Position numbers and translations under genes: made by a program. Of a stretch of 64,000 nt of DNA, positions 13,301 to 24,989 are shown in pieces. The stretch covers positions 3,108,001 to 3,172,000 of the forward strand of contig JAKCOZ010000018.1 of the NCBI GenBank assembly GCA_022605955.1, written 5' to 3'. The notes beneath the pieces were generated by a model, which worked only from the letters and a program-made list of their open reading frames with translations, was not told where the DNA came from and searched no databases. This DNA is from Rallus limicola (Eukaryota; Chordata; Aves; Gruiformes; Rallidae). Each line of letters opens with the position of its first letter. Position 1 is the stretch's first letter.

Positions 13301-15660
13301 CATTATTGCTGACAGTACGGCTTGGTGAAATTTGACAAGAAGGGCAAATTGGTCTCAATCTCACAATATCTAAGAACATAGCTTTTGAATTTAAATTATA
13401 GTAACTAAGTTTCAAGTTCCATCTACAGAAGATGATTGTTCTCTTTCTCATCTTGACTTAATTTATGTCCACTGGGTTATGCTGAATTACAAACATGTTT
13501 TAAGCTACTAGAAAATTATGCCCATGTCCCGAGTGGGATTGGTAAGTGAAGTAAAAAATGAGCAGGTTCAAATAGGCCCAAACAATATACAGAATAAGAT
13601 GAAGTGGCAGAGCTGGGATGACCCTGTAGAGCCAGATCTTGAGTCTGTTACCTTTAATATCAAGTGTGCTTATTTAAAAGTACAAAGTGTATTCCTTGAT
13701 GTTTGGTGATAGACATCCTATTACCAACGTACATATTTTGAAACTTGAGTTCAAGTTGTAATAAAAGACAAGGTCAGTTTGTGAGTTGAGCAAAACCAGT
13801 TAGTGCTGCTTTGGTCCTTACTTTACATATTCATAGACGGAATTTAGGCATCACCTCATAGCTCTTCTCCCCACAGAGAGAAGTGGTCAGAAAGATTGAA
13901 AGCTGTGGTACTCTGCTTTTCTACAGTGCATATGTGTGAACTGCCTTGGGGTTTGTTTTGTTTTAAACAGAAAACCTCAAGAATGGAGGTTTGACCTGGT
14001 CTCCCGCATTTACAAAACTTTTGCTTTCTCCCTTCCCTTTCCCTGTAACAGAATTCAGTGTCCCTGTTAGAAAAACACAGACACTTTTATCTAGGTATAA
14101 AAAAAACCTGGTAGTTTTTATTTCATTTATGCATGGACATAAAACATTGGAAGCCAGAAGAGATCCCTATACTGAAAACCGTAGCCAGAATCAGGGGCTG
14201 TCAGTCTGGAAGAGGTAATCACAGGAGGATCTTTGGATAGTGGGTTTATTTTAGTATTTTAGTTCTGGTGCCTTCAAACTAAGTAACAGCCAGGAGGAGC
14301 CAGGTCAAGAGGCTGCTGGATTTCCGAGTGGGAGGCTCCGTGTAGTGCAAACTCACATTATTACTGGTCTGGGATAGTGCCTGCTGATTTACTGCAGCTC
14401 CAGTTTGTGGGTCACGCTGTAAACTAATATGAAAGCATGCATTACTTAACTACCTGAAATAAAAAATCACAGTAAAAAAGCATCATAAAATATTAAGAAG
14501 ACATGTAGACCTTTTAAAGCTGTTACTAAGAGACTCTTAAAAAAACCCTCAAACCAACCAAGCAAAAAAAGCCCAACCTAGGCAATTTAAAAGGTTGTCT
14601 TACTGTGTATTTGGAGTTCATGCTCTAAATATACCTAGTTACAAGAAGCAACAGGGTCTTTAATGCTACCGTTGTGAAGAGGTGCATTTATACTTACATA
14701 CTCCGATCTGTATCACTGCACTGAATTTGATGTCAGTGTCTGTACAGTCCATCTACTGTAAACCTACGTGGTGTTCTGCTCCCTATTTCTAACCGTATTA
14801 GGTAATAACTTGGGCAAACTAAAGCCTTGCCCGGAAAAACTATTTCTTCAGAAACTACCAGTTGAGTGCTTGGACTGACTTTTAAAGCCATGTTGGTAAG
14901 TACTAATTATCAGGTAATAAGGCAAAGAATTTCCAGATAAGGGCAAAGAATTTGGGAATGTGGTGAGCAAGACTCAGTGTCCTGCTCGGAATTCTCAGTT
15001 GTTGAAATAAGTGCAGCATTTGAACAGCTTGTGTGCTAAAGATCTGTCTGACATTTTAAATTGAGTAGCTTTGTATGGATTAGTTTAGTGTTAGATAGTG
15101 CTGGTGCTAAGTTGGTGATAGAAATTTATTTTTTAGGGAGTGCCCCAAATAGTGATTTAGGATCCTGCCAGCTACACCAGTTGGTATGCAGTTTTGAAGC
15201 AGCAGCAATTTAAGATTTAATAGCACTATTATGGTAAATCCCGAGATGGAATTGCATGGTATTTAATGATGCTTACCATCAAACTAAAGCCAGTGATCCA
15301 CCAAAATTTGTCATCGAAGTTTTGTGAGTCAAAGATCTATGAATGGTCAGGTTCACACAAGACAGAATTTTCTAAATCAAATCCCACAGACATGAAGATA
15401 TGTACACATGGATGCAGATACAGAGAGTAAGTCATGATCAAAATTTTTCTTTGTGGATTGTAGTAAACAACTCATTTTTTCTGTCATTGGCATTTGCTAG
15501 CAGATGATCTTTGAACCCTTTTCCTTTGTCAGAATCTATCAACAGGTGATGTTTGAATCCTTGGGAGACCTATCCTGAGAGGCATCCCAGCCAGAGAGGT
15601 ACTGGACCGCAGCCTGCTGTGATCCTGGAGAGCCCAAAATGTTCAATGGATCAATGTTTA
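10360..15660. other. Non-coding DNA, no gene recognised
   Basis: AT-rich, + strand T- and G-rich (line 15061 counts 25 T, 19 G, 13 A, 3 C). The 139-codon minus-strand frame at 12737-13156 has a low-complexity composition and no recognisable domain. An A/C-rich patch lies near 14539-14580. Nothing else was identified. Confidence 0.55.
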
Positions 15661-15717
15661 TAGGGTCACAAGATGGTTAACTTCTGGTGACTTTTTTTGT
15701 TTGGTTTTTTTTTTCAG

Positions 15718-15797
15718 TTCTGGCTATAATTCTTGTCATATATTTCTGGTACCTTTCAGATCAGGTGATGATCCAGGCAGCAGGAGTTTTAGGAGCA
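15718..15797 (+). other. Possible exon-like segment (weak)
   Basis: A long pyrimidine tract, almost all T (about 15690-15714), is followed by CAG at 15715-15717, a good 3' splice site. Downstream, CAG|GTGATG (exon end 15764) and GCA|GTAAGG (exon end 15797) are candidate 5' splice sites. The frame across the segment is open from 15687 to 16031 (114 codons) and begins, after the putative acceptor, with a hydrophobic run (LAIILVIYFWYL) resembling a membrane segment. I do not recognise the protein. T-rich tracts followed by CAG are frequent in introns, so splice-like ends alone are weak evidence, and CpG content is not raised. Confidence 0.15.
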
Positions 15798-15799
15798 GT

Positions 15800-18700
15800 A
15801 AGGGGGTGCCTGATCAACCCAATTCACTGCACTTCTTACCAAGACAAGAACACAATGTTGGGATGGCAAGGTGGCCCCTGGGAGTCTGCACTGCCACAGG
15901 CAGCCAAACATCTTTGTGTGATGACTTTTGCATATATTTTAGTTACTTGTTTGCATCACTGTGCTGATGCAGAGTTGCTCTTGGAAACCATTTCTTCTGG
16001 ACTTCCACACTGTTTTTTAAAGAAAATGTAATGCTTTGTGAAAGCTCTGTAGTGTAACAGCCAAAACACATTATTAATATGCACACTATCCCAGATTTCA
16101 TTGAAGTGTTACAGTAATGCTGCCATTTGTCTTGGGATTTTAATATTGAGATACTATATGAATAGGTAACTACTAAGATACATTTGAAATTTGAATGAAA
16201 GCTTTCGTAGGTTTAAAAATTGCTTCTGATTTTTGATGGGGATGTTAGAAAAAACAGACACCACTCGAATTGTATGAAATTGGTGAAGAATAAGCACATT
16301 TTTAAAAAAAGAATTATCATTCCTGTTTCTGAACTACTGATGGTTTTTCATCAGTTGCAAATCTTAAATTTTACACAGTGCTTAACTAGTCTTACTGTTT
16401 TTAGACAAGAAACAAATGGTGTAGCTGTGCCTTACCTTGGAAAGTCATGGAATATCTTGGTTTAATGCTATGAAGTTAAAATGGTGAAACCTGAGTGACC
16501 AACCTAAGCAACTTTTGGTTTTGTTGTCATTTTCTTCAGAGTTACTGCTGCTGCGTCCCCTTTTCATGGCGTATTAGGAAGACACATAGGGATCAGAAGT
16601 CAGACTGTTTCTTTCCCATGGGTCTTGGCATTAATAGAAAAGAATAAAATCAGAGCAGTTTTCATGCCCCAGTGAAGAGAATGTGTGACAGGTGAGCCTG
16701 GAATGGCAGCCAAGCTGTTGAGTGGAAACAGGCCTTAAGTTTATTAACTTGAGACAGAAATTTAAAATGTATCATTTAAGTATGTGCACAATGTGTATTT
16801 TTTTTTAGATTTAAGTTTCAGAACAAAACGTTTGGTTTCCTTTTGAAGCCCATGTCAGATAAGAGCACCTGCTATTTCTGCTGTACTATGACAGTTTTAA
16901 AAGCAGGTCTGCAGAATGAAGTGCCTCCCTGCGGGAGCTTTTCCTTCTGATTGGGGGTCAGTTATAAGTGTGGGAGGTTTGCAGCCCTGAGACTGTTGGG
17001 CCATCAGGGGCTGTGCTGTTCCAGCAGAGAGTCATGGGGATGGGTGTTGTGATTGACAGCCTAAGGATGCAGCAAATAGTTTCAGTATGGTGTGGCTAGT
17101 GAAGTTGAGAGGGCAAGTTTTTGAGAATTTCAGCTATGTCATGGGAAATGGCCACAGCCAGACTTCTGATTAGCAGCAGAGTGCAAATCCTCTGGGTCAT
17201 TGCCAGGGTTCAGGAGGGCAAAACACTGCTGGGCTATCAAATTGTTGCCATACTTTGTTTAAAAAAGGAAAAGAAAAAAAGAAAAGAAAAACAACAGAAG
17301 GTAGCGTTGTGGGGTTTTTTGGTGTCAAGTGTGCCATCAGTTTAATGCTGCTGACATGGACATTGGAAGAGTGCAGAGGAACGCAGGAGGGCTGGAGCAG
17401 TGTGTTTAAATGCTGGAGATGTTGAGGAATCTGAAAAGCTAATAGCTACTCAGCTGCTTTTTCATTGGGTTAATAAGATTCACTCATAAATTGGCATGGA
17501 TTGTTTCACTTAGGGAAGGATAGCTTTATGTATTAGTGATCCCAAAATGTTTTTAAACTGTTTTTTCTTAATCCTAAACAGAAAGAAATCCTGTTGCATA
17601 GTGAGGCGATAGGGAAAAGCATCTTACCACTGTTATTCTTTTACAAATATTAAAAATCTCCTCTTCAAGAACACTGCCTATGACTGTGGGCTAAAAGCAA
17701 AGTAGAAAACCGAAACTATTCTCTTTGCAGGAGAACGCGTTGAATTTTTCTTGTGTGAGGCAAGCTGTTGTAAATACCTGCTGTATTGGTCAGACCTGCT
17801 GTGGGTGTGATTTGTGAGCGCAGTGGAGTAGAAGTTTCCTGGTTCTGGGACATTGCAGTTTCCCCAGTCAAACCTCTCTATTCATTCACCACAGTTATGT
17901 AAACAGAGGCGTTTTGTTTTGCAGCGCTGTGGTTGCTTCCCAAACCGCAGTGCCACGGGTCCTGGAACAGCTCTTTCACAAAGGTGTCAGTAGACTGAGG
18001 TTGTGCCACTGGTCCCTGAGACAGGTGGTGGCTGACGCCAGGTTCTTGCCACACTTACCTCTCACCCCATTTCTCTAATACTTCTCAGTTCCTTCAGAAA
18101 TAGCCTGTAGAATGGATTAACCAGCTTGTTTCACCATAGGAACCCACCGGGTAAGGAGCTCAGCAGGCACTCTCTGGATCACTTCCCTGAAAAACAATGA
18201 AAAGCGTGGGTGCTTTGTGTTAAGCAGATCCAAAGAGATGCCAGAACTCCTTGCTGGGTTCTCCCTTATCTGAAGTTTTAGTCTAAATATCTGTGTTCCC
18301 CCTGCCCTTACCTTCAGTCAGTGGCAACTTCTGGAGGCTGTGGTTACTGAGCATCACAGTGCCAATCTGATTGTGGAACCTGCTCCTCTGCATGGTTACC
18401 AGAGGGAGGAACTGATTGGGTGGTTGTCATGGGGGGAAAGGGTCCTTTTACTTGGGTTAACTCTTGCACTGCTCAGCCTTGTTTCCTGATCACACACATA
18501 GGTACTTCCAGCCAAGGCAGGGGCAGTTGAAATGGTGAAGGCTGATCGTGCCAGCACTGCAACTGAAGGAAATGCTGATCCAACCCTTTCCAAAGGGCCT
18601 GTGTGTCAGGCCTATGATTTATTTTCTGATGACTGCTCTTCTCTTATTTATTTCTTGTTCCCTCCCCTCACAATACTAATGACATTTCCAGTTGATCTTT

Positions 18701-21700
18701 TGGATTTTTCATTTCCTTATGTGTTTCAACTTTCAGTAAATACAATTCCACATTCTAAACTCATGTGAAAGTTACAGAAAACTTAACCTAAAAGTCCCTG
18801 TAATTCACATGTCAGTAATTATATTTTGTTGTATTAATCTGATTGTTTGAATTAATCTGTCCAGCCTATTTCTTTATCAGTTGCAGAGTACTAATTGTTT
18901 CATGTTTTGAGAATAATACTGGAAATGAGCAGAGGTTTGCTGATGTCTGGGCCAAATACTGTCTAAATCTGGGAGTTTTTTCCTGCATAGAGCTGTCCTT
19001 CCACCTTTTCTGCACAGAGCAATGAGAAGCAATAGTATAGTCTGTGATTTGTGACACAGAGCTTAATATCTGCTGTGTAAGCTCAGAACTTTTCTGGCTA
19101 CAGCTCCAGTTTTAAATGAGGGACTGTTCTGACCAGTTGAGAGCTTACACGATGCAGAAGTGATGAACTGGAGGATGCACTTTAAGTCTTCACAGTGATA
19201 ATATCATTGCACTTGTATAAAACCCCCAAACCTGTGAAAGTGTAATATATAAAAAGTACTTTGAATGAATCTGTTTTTCATACAACATTTTTGCAAAATT
19301 TATTATCTGTTGTTAGTGGATGAGATTCATTTGTTGTCTCATGGATAACATCAGTTTCCCAAATGAGAATCTTGTCACTAAGTAGTAGTTAAACTAGAAG
19401 CAGTAGTAGTAGTCTGAAGCTGCAGTGAAATAAAGCTGTTCACCTGCAGTGACATGATTCTCTGGTTTGGTGGCAGACTTGGGATTTCGGGTGTCTTGTT
19501 GCTAAAGGATGATTGGAATTGCTAAGCATAAAATGCAGATTTGTTCTGTACTGTCAACAGCATCCTTCTCCTGCACAGAGTATTATGCAGGATCTGAGAT
19601 GGGTTTCAGAAGAAATATTAATGGAGGGATTAAGAGGTCACCACAAGAAATTTTAGCCACATAATACCAGAGTCAGAGGATGTGGTAGTGCTACACTGTG
19701 GTGATGAAATGTGTAACCAATGTCAAAATATACTGGTGCTTCTGGCAAATTTTTGGGGTGAAGAGAAGAACAGGTCGGAATCGCAGGCCTACCTTCAAAG
19801 GCTGGAGAGGTTTTCTGCATTCTTAAAAGAAGATGAAAGCATAAAAATGCCTAGGTATGTAAAAGAGATTTGTAGTTTAAATGTATAAATATCATAATGA
19901 TTGGCACATACTATGACTTTGAAGTATGCTTTTAATTACATTGTTTTTATGCAGAACTGTGAAATATTTTGACCTCACACAAGAGGAGGAGTTAGGTCTC
20001 TAACAATGGTGTGAGCAGTGTGAGAGTGCTCTTCATTATATTTCTGTGCCTGGATAAATCTGGCATGTTGTTCCCTGTCATCAGCTCAGACGTGAAGAAG
20101 AAATGTGCAACTGCTGAAAGTTGTGCAGAGGATATGGTAGGAAATCTTCTGTCTGTGAAGATCTCCATATGTAAAGTGCTTTTGCATGTTTCAAAGATGA
20201 CTTGGTTCTTGGGATCCCTGGAGGTATTAAGGAGGAAGGAGAAGATGCATGTAGCAGGCTTGTCTTTGGCACCAGTTTAACAGCACAAATCAAATCATAA
20301 AGCAAATGCAAAAATATGGGAACTTACTGTCCCTGTCAAAATTTAGCAGAGTTGATATAAAACCATCCAACTGTGTTTTGTGATCTGTGTGGTCTGTCTT
20401 CTGGCAATTAACATCCTGGAAGTGTAGAGGCTAATGTTCCAGAAATTTATCTGGAAAGCTATTCTTAACTCCTAATGGGCAAGGCTTGTGTTGTTCTAAT
20501 GGCAATGCATACCTGCTTTTACTACTGGCTGTTTTTTTCAAGTGAGCCTCAGTTTCCAGGTTGATGTGTCTTCAAAGTAATGAGGCTACTGAAGTGCGGT
20601 TGCTAGAGGGAGAGGTGTGTTTGAGGAACCACTTGATCTGAAAATATGTGGCTTGAACTGAATGAAAAGTTTCCAAAGGGAGTATGGGAAGGGGTGACTG
20701 CAGTTCAGAGAGAGATTGCTAGGCAGTGCAACTTTCATGAAACTGTATCCTTTGCATGCTCACAACTAGACCTTAGAAAACATGTAGTGTGCCACATAAA
20801 ACGAAGAAAAATCAGCTTCTCTCTAAATACCAGTTGTTACTTCTACGTAGGTGCCTTGCTGTAATTGCAGGTGGACCATGTAGAACTTACCAGTTGGTTT
20901 GCTAGCAGCCCTACTCTCAGCATCCATCAGACCCGTCCTGGAAACCTATCCGTTTACTCTTTAGCCATTCCAAATACAGTGGTTGCTTCTGGAAGCACAC
21001 ACAGTTTGCTGTAGCTCATGATCTACTTCCATATCCATCCCAATAAAGAGAATTAATTTTCAATAGCAGTTGGTGCAGATCATGAGAACTGTTTTGTGCA
21101 CATGGCCTTGAGGAAGGTACTGTTACACACAGAAGCAGCATATGAGAGAAATGAGGTGATTCCTCCCCAAGACACTGAAAGAAGAGGCTGGAGTTAGTTT
21201 CTGTGCTGGAGTTTGTGGAATGGGACTGTTGGATGCGCATGGAGGAAGAGAGTTCAAAATGCTGGGAGAGCTTGTTGTTTGTGCATGGAGGAAGTTCCCA
21301 AGCGCTGGGCAGTTCAGCCTGTTAACTGGGGAATCGTGTCTGTTTTCTAAACAGGATGTTCTAGATTTTTTTTTTTATCTTTACTTTTTTTTCCAACCTT
21401 CTCTTGATTTCTTTTCCTTGGTCTGATTTGTTTCTTACTTTATACCTAATTCTTTAGGGCCCGGTTATTTGATTGCTCTGTTTGTGTTCTGCATTGCTAC
21501 TGGAACATAGTAACTGAGGTGGTCAAATCAGAGCTGCTATCGAAGCAATAGCTGCAGAAAGGAGCTTGGGTTGGGGGGGCTTTGGTATCAGAGTGCATTT
21601 GGCTGTGCTTCTATATCTTGATCTGTGAGGTGGCCATGTGGGTTTCCGCTGGCTGTATTCTAAAAACCCATAAACTGTGAGACATGCAGGTTAGAGCCTG

Positions 21701-24440
21701 GGCAGTACTGAGCTGAAGTGCCTCTGGTGAAGCCTTGCAGGTTTCCCTCAAAGGAGGTGAAGTTTAACTAAGGTGTTTATGAAGGTGCTGGGGATGACTT
21801 TGCCAGACAGGATCAGGAGGAGAATTTATCTCCTGGGTGGCTCGAAACTGGCCTGTGAAATTCTAAGCAGAATTTTCTATCTCATGATTAAAAAAAAATC
21901 TCATGAGAATGGCGATTGTCAATATTGAATTTGGAGACAAGTCTGCTGCTTTTACCATTACAAGGCATAATCAAATATAGTATTCAATTCCCATGAGCAT
22001 TTTGAGCAGTGCCTGGGGCATAGGAAGAGAAATAGACTGTACCAGTCCAGGTAGAAATTTTCCATGGAGTAAATGTGAATTTGTCTCTGATGTAGATCAT
22101 AGCCTAGACAGACAAACAGAAAATTCAGTAACTAGAGTAAAAATCTGCAAAGAGCTCTGTGCAGTAATATTTAATCGCACTGAGTGATCCTGGCTTTGTA
22201 TGAAAGGTTTGAAATAAGATCACTAAGTTTTGGGAAGTAAAGTAGCCTTTCTACTAATTCTATATCTGATGTTATTGATGTAGCCTACTAACTCTTTATG
22301 TTGGTTACTCTTAACTGTTGCTTTAAAAATATCTTTGCACTCACACTTGGGCAGGAGTTCACAATTACATCTTTATGGGTATGTTTCTTGCAACAGCAAC
22401 GTACACAATACAAGTACAATGGAATGCAGGCTTAACAATAGCCACAAAACACAGCAAGCCTGGCTTAAAACCAGCAGTTCAGTTTCAGAATCACATTTGC
22501 TAGTTTACATAGTGATATAATACTAGAGCTTAAGCTTGCTTTCCGGTTCAAGTATCACACGACGGCATCCACACCGTACACACCACTGTATATTGAGCTC
22601 ATCTGGGTACTGTACACTAGTCAAGTGCCAATGCTGCTGTATGCAGGTAACAGATACCTACCCAAGTCTCAGCTGGTCTCTGATGTTTTCTCTGAGAGAA
22701 GCAGAGCTGAGTCAAATCTTTATTTCAAGCTTTGGAACTCTTTTGGCTACCTTTGAATAAAAATGCATGAGTTTGTCAATTCCTTGTCACTTTAGGTATA
22801 TTTTTTTCTTCTGAGTTGGTTTCTTGCTAGCAAAGATAGGCTTGTGAGTCAGTGTCCTGTGTCTCAGTAAATGTTCTGTGAAATTCAAATGTGGTAAGCT
22901 CAGTTCTCTTTGTCCATGTCGATGTGTTGAGGTAATGAGAATGAGCCTTGTTTTGATGCTATTTGTCAGTCTACATTGGGCATTCCTGTGAAGCAGAACC
23001 ATTGCAGCAGATAAGGAAATAGTTGTCAGTAGATGTAAACTTAGAGATAAACTAAGTGGCAGTGTTGGTTAAGTGTGAGGAAAATCTTTGGAAATGTATC
23101 AGGAGCTTAGAAAAAGAATGACATTGAGCAGGAGAGGTGGATTTTGTCTGGAACTTCCTTTGCCTGGCTTTGGCTTGTAGGGCTGACTGCATGCAGAAGG
23201 AGTCCCTGTGGAGCATTTCCATCTTAGTTATGTTTCTTGTCTGTGGTTGCAACATGTAGGGCTAAGCTTTAAGTCTGCAGTGGTACGTGGCTCTCCTTCA
23301 AGCTCCACAACTCAAGTGTGGAGTGAAGTGGTGACTTTTCAGGGGAGACTGACTGGATGTGTCCAAAGTATTTCTGGAGCCTTAGGTATGGTAGCCTGTG
23401 TGTGAAGAGACCTTTAAAGCATTGATCTCTCCAGAATCCTAAACCAATAGAGGTGAGCTTGTTGGACAGACTGATCAAAGCGTTCATCTCTTGCTTTGGA
23501 AATTTAAAGTAACTTCAGCATTTTTTTAAAAAGTACAAAATTAAAATGAAGAAATACTTAAATAGTGTTAGAAGATTTAAAGTACCAGTTATTAACAGCT
23601 GAGAGCCAACCTGTTTTTGTAGATGTTCTCAAATACAAATGTGAAAATGTTTATAAAGGCAATAAAGTGCTGTTCTGTCCCGGAACCTGTTCTTACTGCT
23701 AAGATGTAAGCTATAAGGCTTTGCATCTATCAGAAAGAAGAAATCTGTACTTAGAATTGGGTGTTACCTCTGCTACTTCTCTTGCAGTGTTGCTTATCCT
23801 AACTTTGACTTGGTTGTAGTATTTGTGGGCTTTTTTAAATGTTAAGTTTGGACTCTCAGATAAAGCATACACTGGCTGTGCCAGGGAAATGCTGTGGCAA
23901 AGGTGCAGTTACCACAGTATCTCCCTTCTGGAGATGGGAGCGTGCAACGTGTATTTGCTGAATTTTTAAGTAACCTGTTGCCAGATTAATTTACCCTTTT
24001 ACTTCATATACTTTGGTGTAAAATTATTTTCCTGTGTATTCTCTGTGTCCTCTGTAGAATTCATGTATTCATTCAAAGCGTTTCTCTGTACAATGTGTTG
24101 CTTGGTCGCTCTGAATATATTTCCCCAAGAGATTTTTTTTTTTAATTGTAACTTCATCTGATGGAAGAATACATTGGTAATCACTGCTTTTTTAGGTACA
24201 GACTGTATGATTAAAAAATCCCACCCTCCTTCCTTGCTGCAAAGAGAGATTATGCAGAGAAAAGAATGAGGTAAATATAAACTTAAAAAGGAGATGAGAT
24301 TAAATCTGTCATTTTAGGAGGAGGAGTGCTCATCAGCTTTACTTCAGAATGGATTTACGCTATTAGTGAACTTGTGATGCAGAAGGCTTCAGTCAGTCTT
24401 TAAATAGAAGAGTGTACAGCTGTTTGTTTGGCTTTTCTTA
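15800..24440. other. Non-coding DNA, no gene recognised
   Basis: Contains the purine tract at 17261-17291, somewhat GC-richer patches near 17930-18050 and 18360-18620, and T-rich tracts near 21367-21392. No exon, RNA gene or transposon was recognised. The small open frames here have no coherent coding signature. Confidence 0.55.
17261..17291 (+). repeat. 31-base polypurine tract
   Basis: Uninterrupted A/G run with mostly A and regularly spaced G. Such homopurine/homopyrimidine tracts are prone to slippage and can form triplex DNA. No function is implied. Confidence 0.85.
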
Positions 24441-24980
24441 GCCTAAAACGGCGCAGGCAGGCTTTAAAGCCTAGCTCTTCAGCTTCTCACTTCTTTGCAG
24501 AAGTATCACAGGGACAGATAAGAAAAATTTAGTCAGTGCCACTAATGGGTGACCCACACTTCTGTGTGACCTGCACACTTCTGCGTTCCCTTTTTAAACA
24601 GCTGCTGGGTGGTATTTGTGCCGAAATTAAACCCGGGAAGTATATAGATAAAGCTGCACAAATTACAGTTACAGAGGCTTTCTGCAGGTGCCTATAGGCA
24701 ATGAAATGTTCCCCCTGCCAGCTGAACAATGAGGAGAAATGAGCTTGCCCAGTTAAATGTTGAACCAGTGCTTAGAGTTGTGTAGAAAAATGACTCCCGT
24801 TCAAAGCTGTTGGAGTGCAGAGATGGGTGTAAAATAGCGGCATCCAGGGGTAGCTGAAGTGGAAACGGTCGGTTAATGACCATTCCTGAGAGGCGAGTAG
24901 GGATGTGGAGCTGTGTAATGTAAATATTCTGAATACTTGCTGTTGGAAACCTCCGTATGTTTTTCTTCTTGGCTTTTTAA
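24440..24980. promoter_or_regulatory. CpG-enriched block with palindrome, possible regulatory element
   Basis: By eye this 540-base block holds about eleven CpG, against one in 540 bases sampled elsewhere. They include clusters at ACGGCGC (24449-24454) and ACGGTCGG (near 24865). A perfect 14-bp palindrome, AGGCTTTAAAGCCT, sits at 24459-24472. No open frame across the block looks like a protein and no transposon family is recognised. Retained CpG in a CpG-poor setting suggests either selective constraint or low germline methylation, as at enhancers and minor promoters. It could also be an unrecognised repeat. Confidence 0.25.
24459..24472. repeat. Perfect 14-bp palindrome
   Basis: AGGCTTTAAAGCCT equals its own reverse complement and has a TTTAAA core. 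It could bind a dimeric factor or be fortuitous. Confidence 0.85.
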
Positions 24981-24989
24981 AAATCCAGT

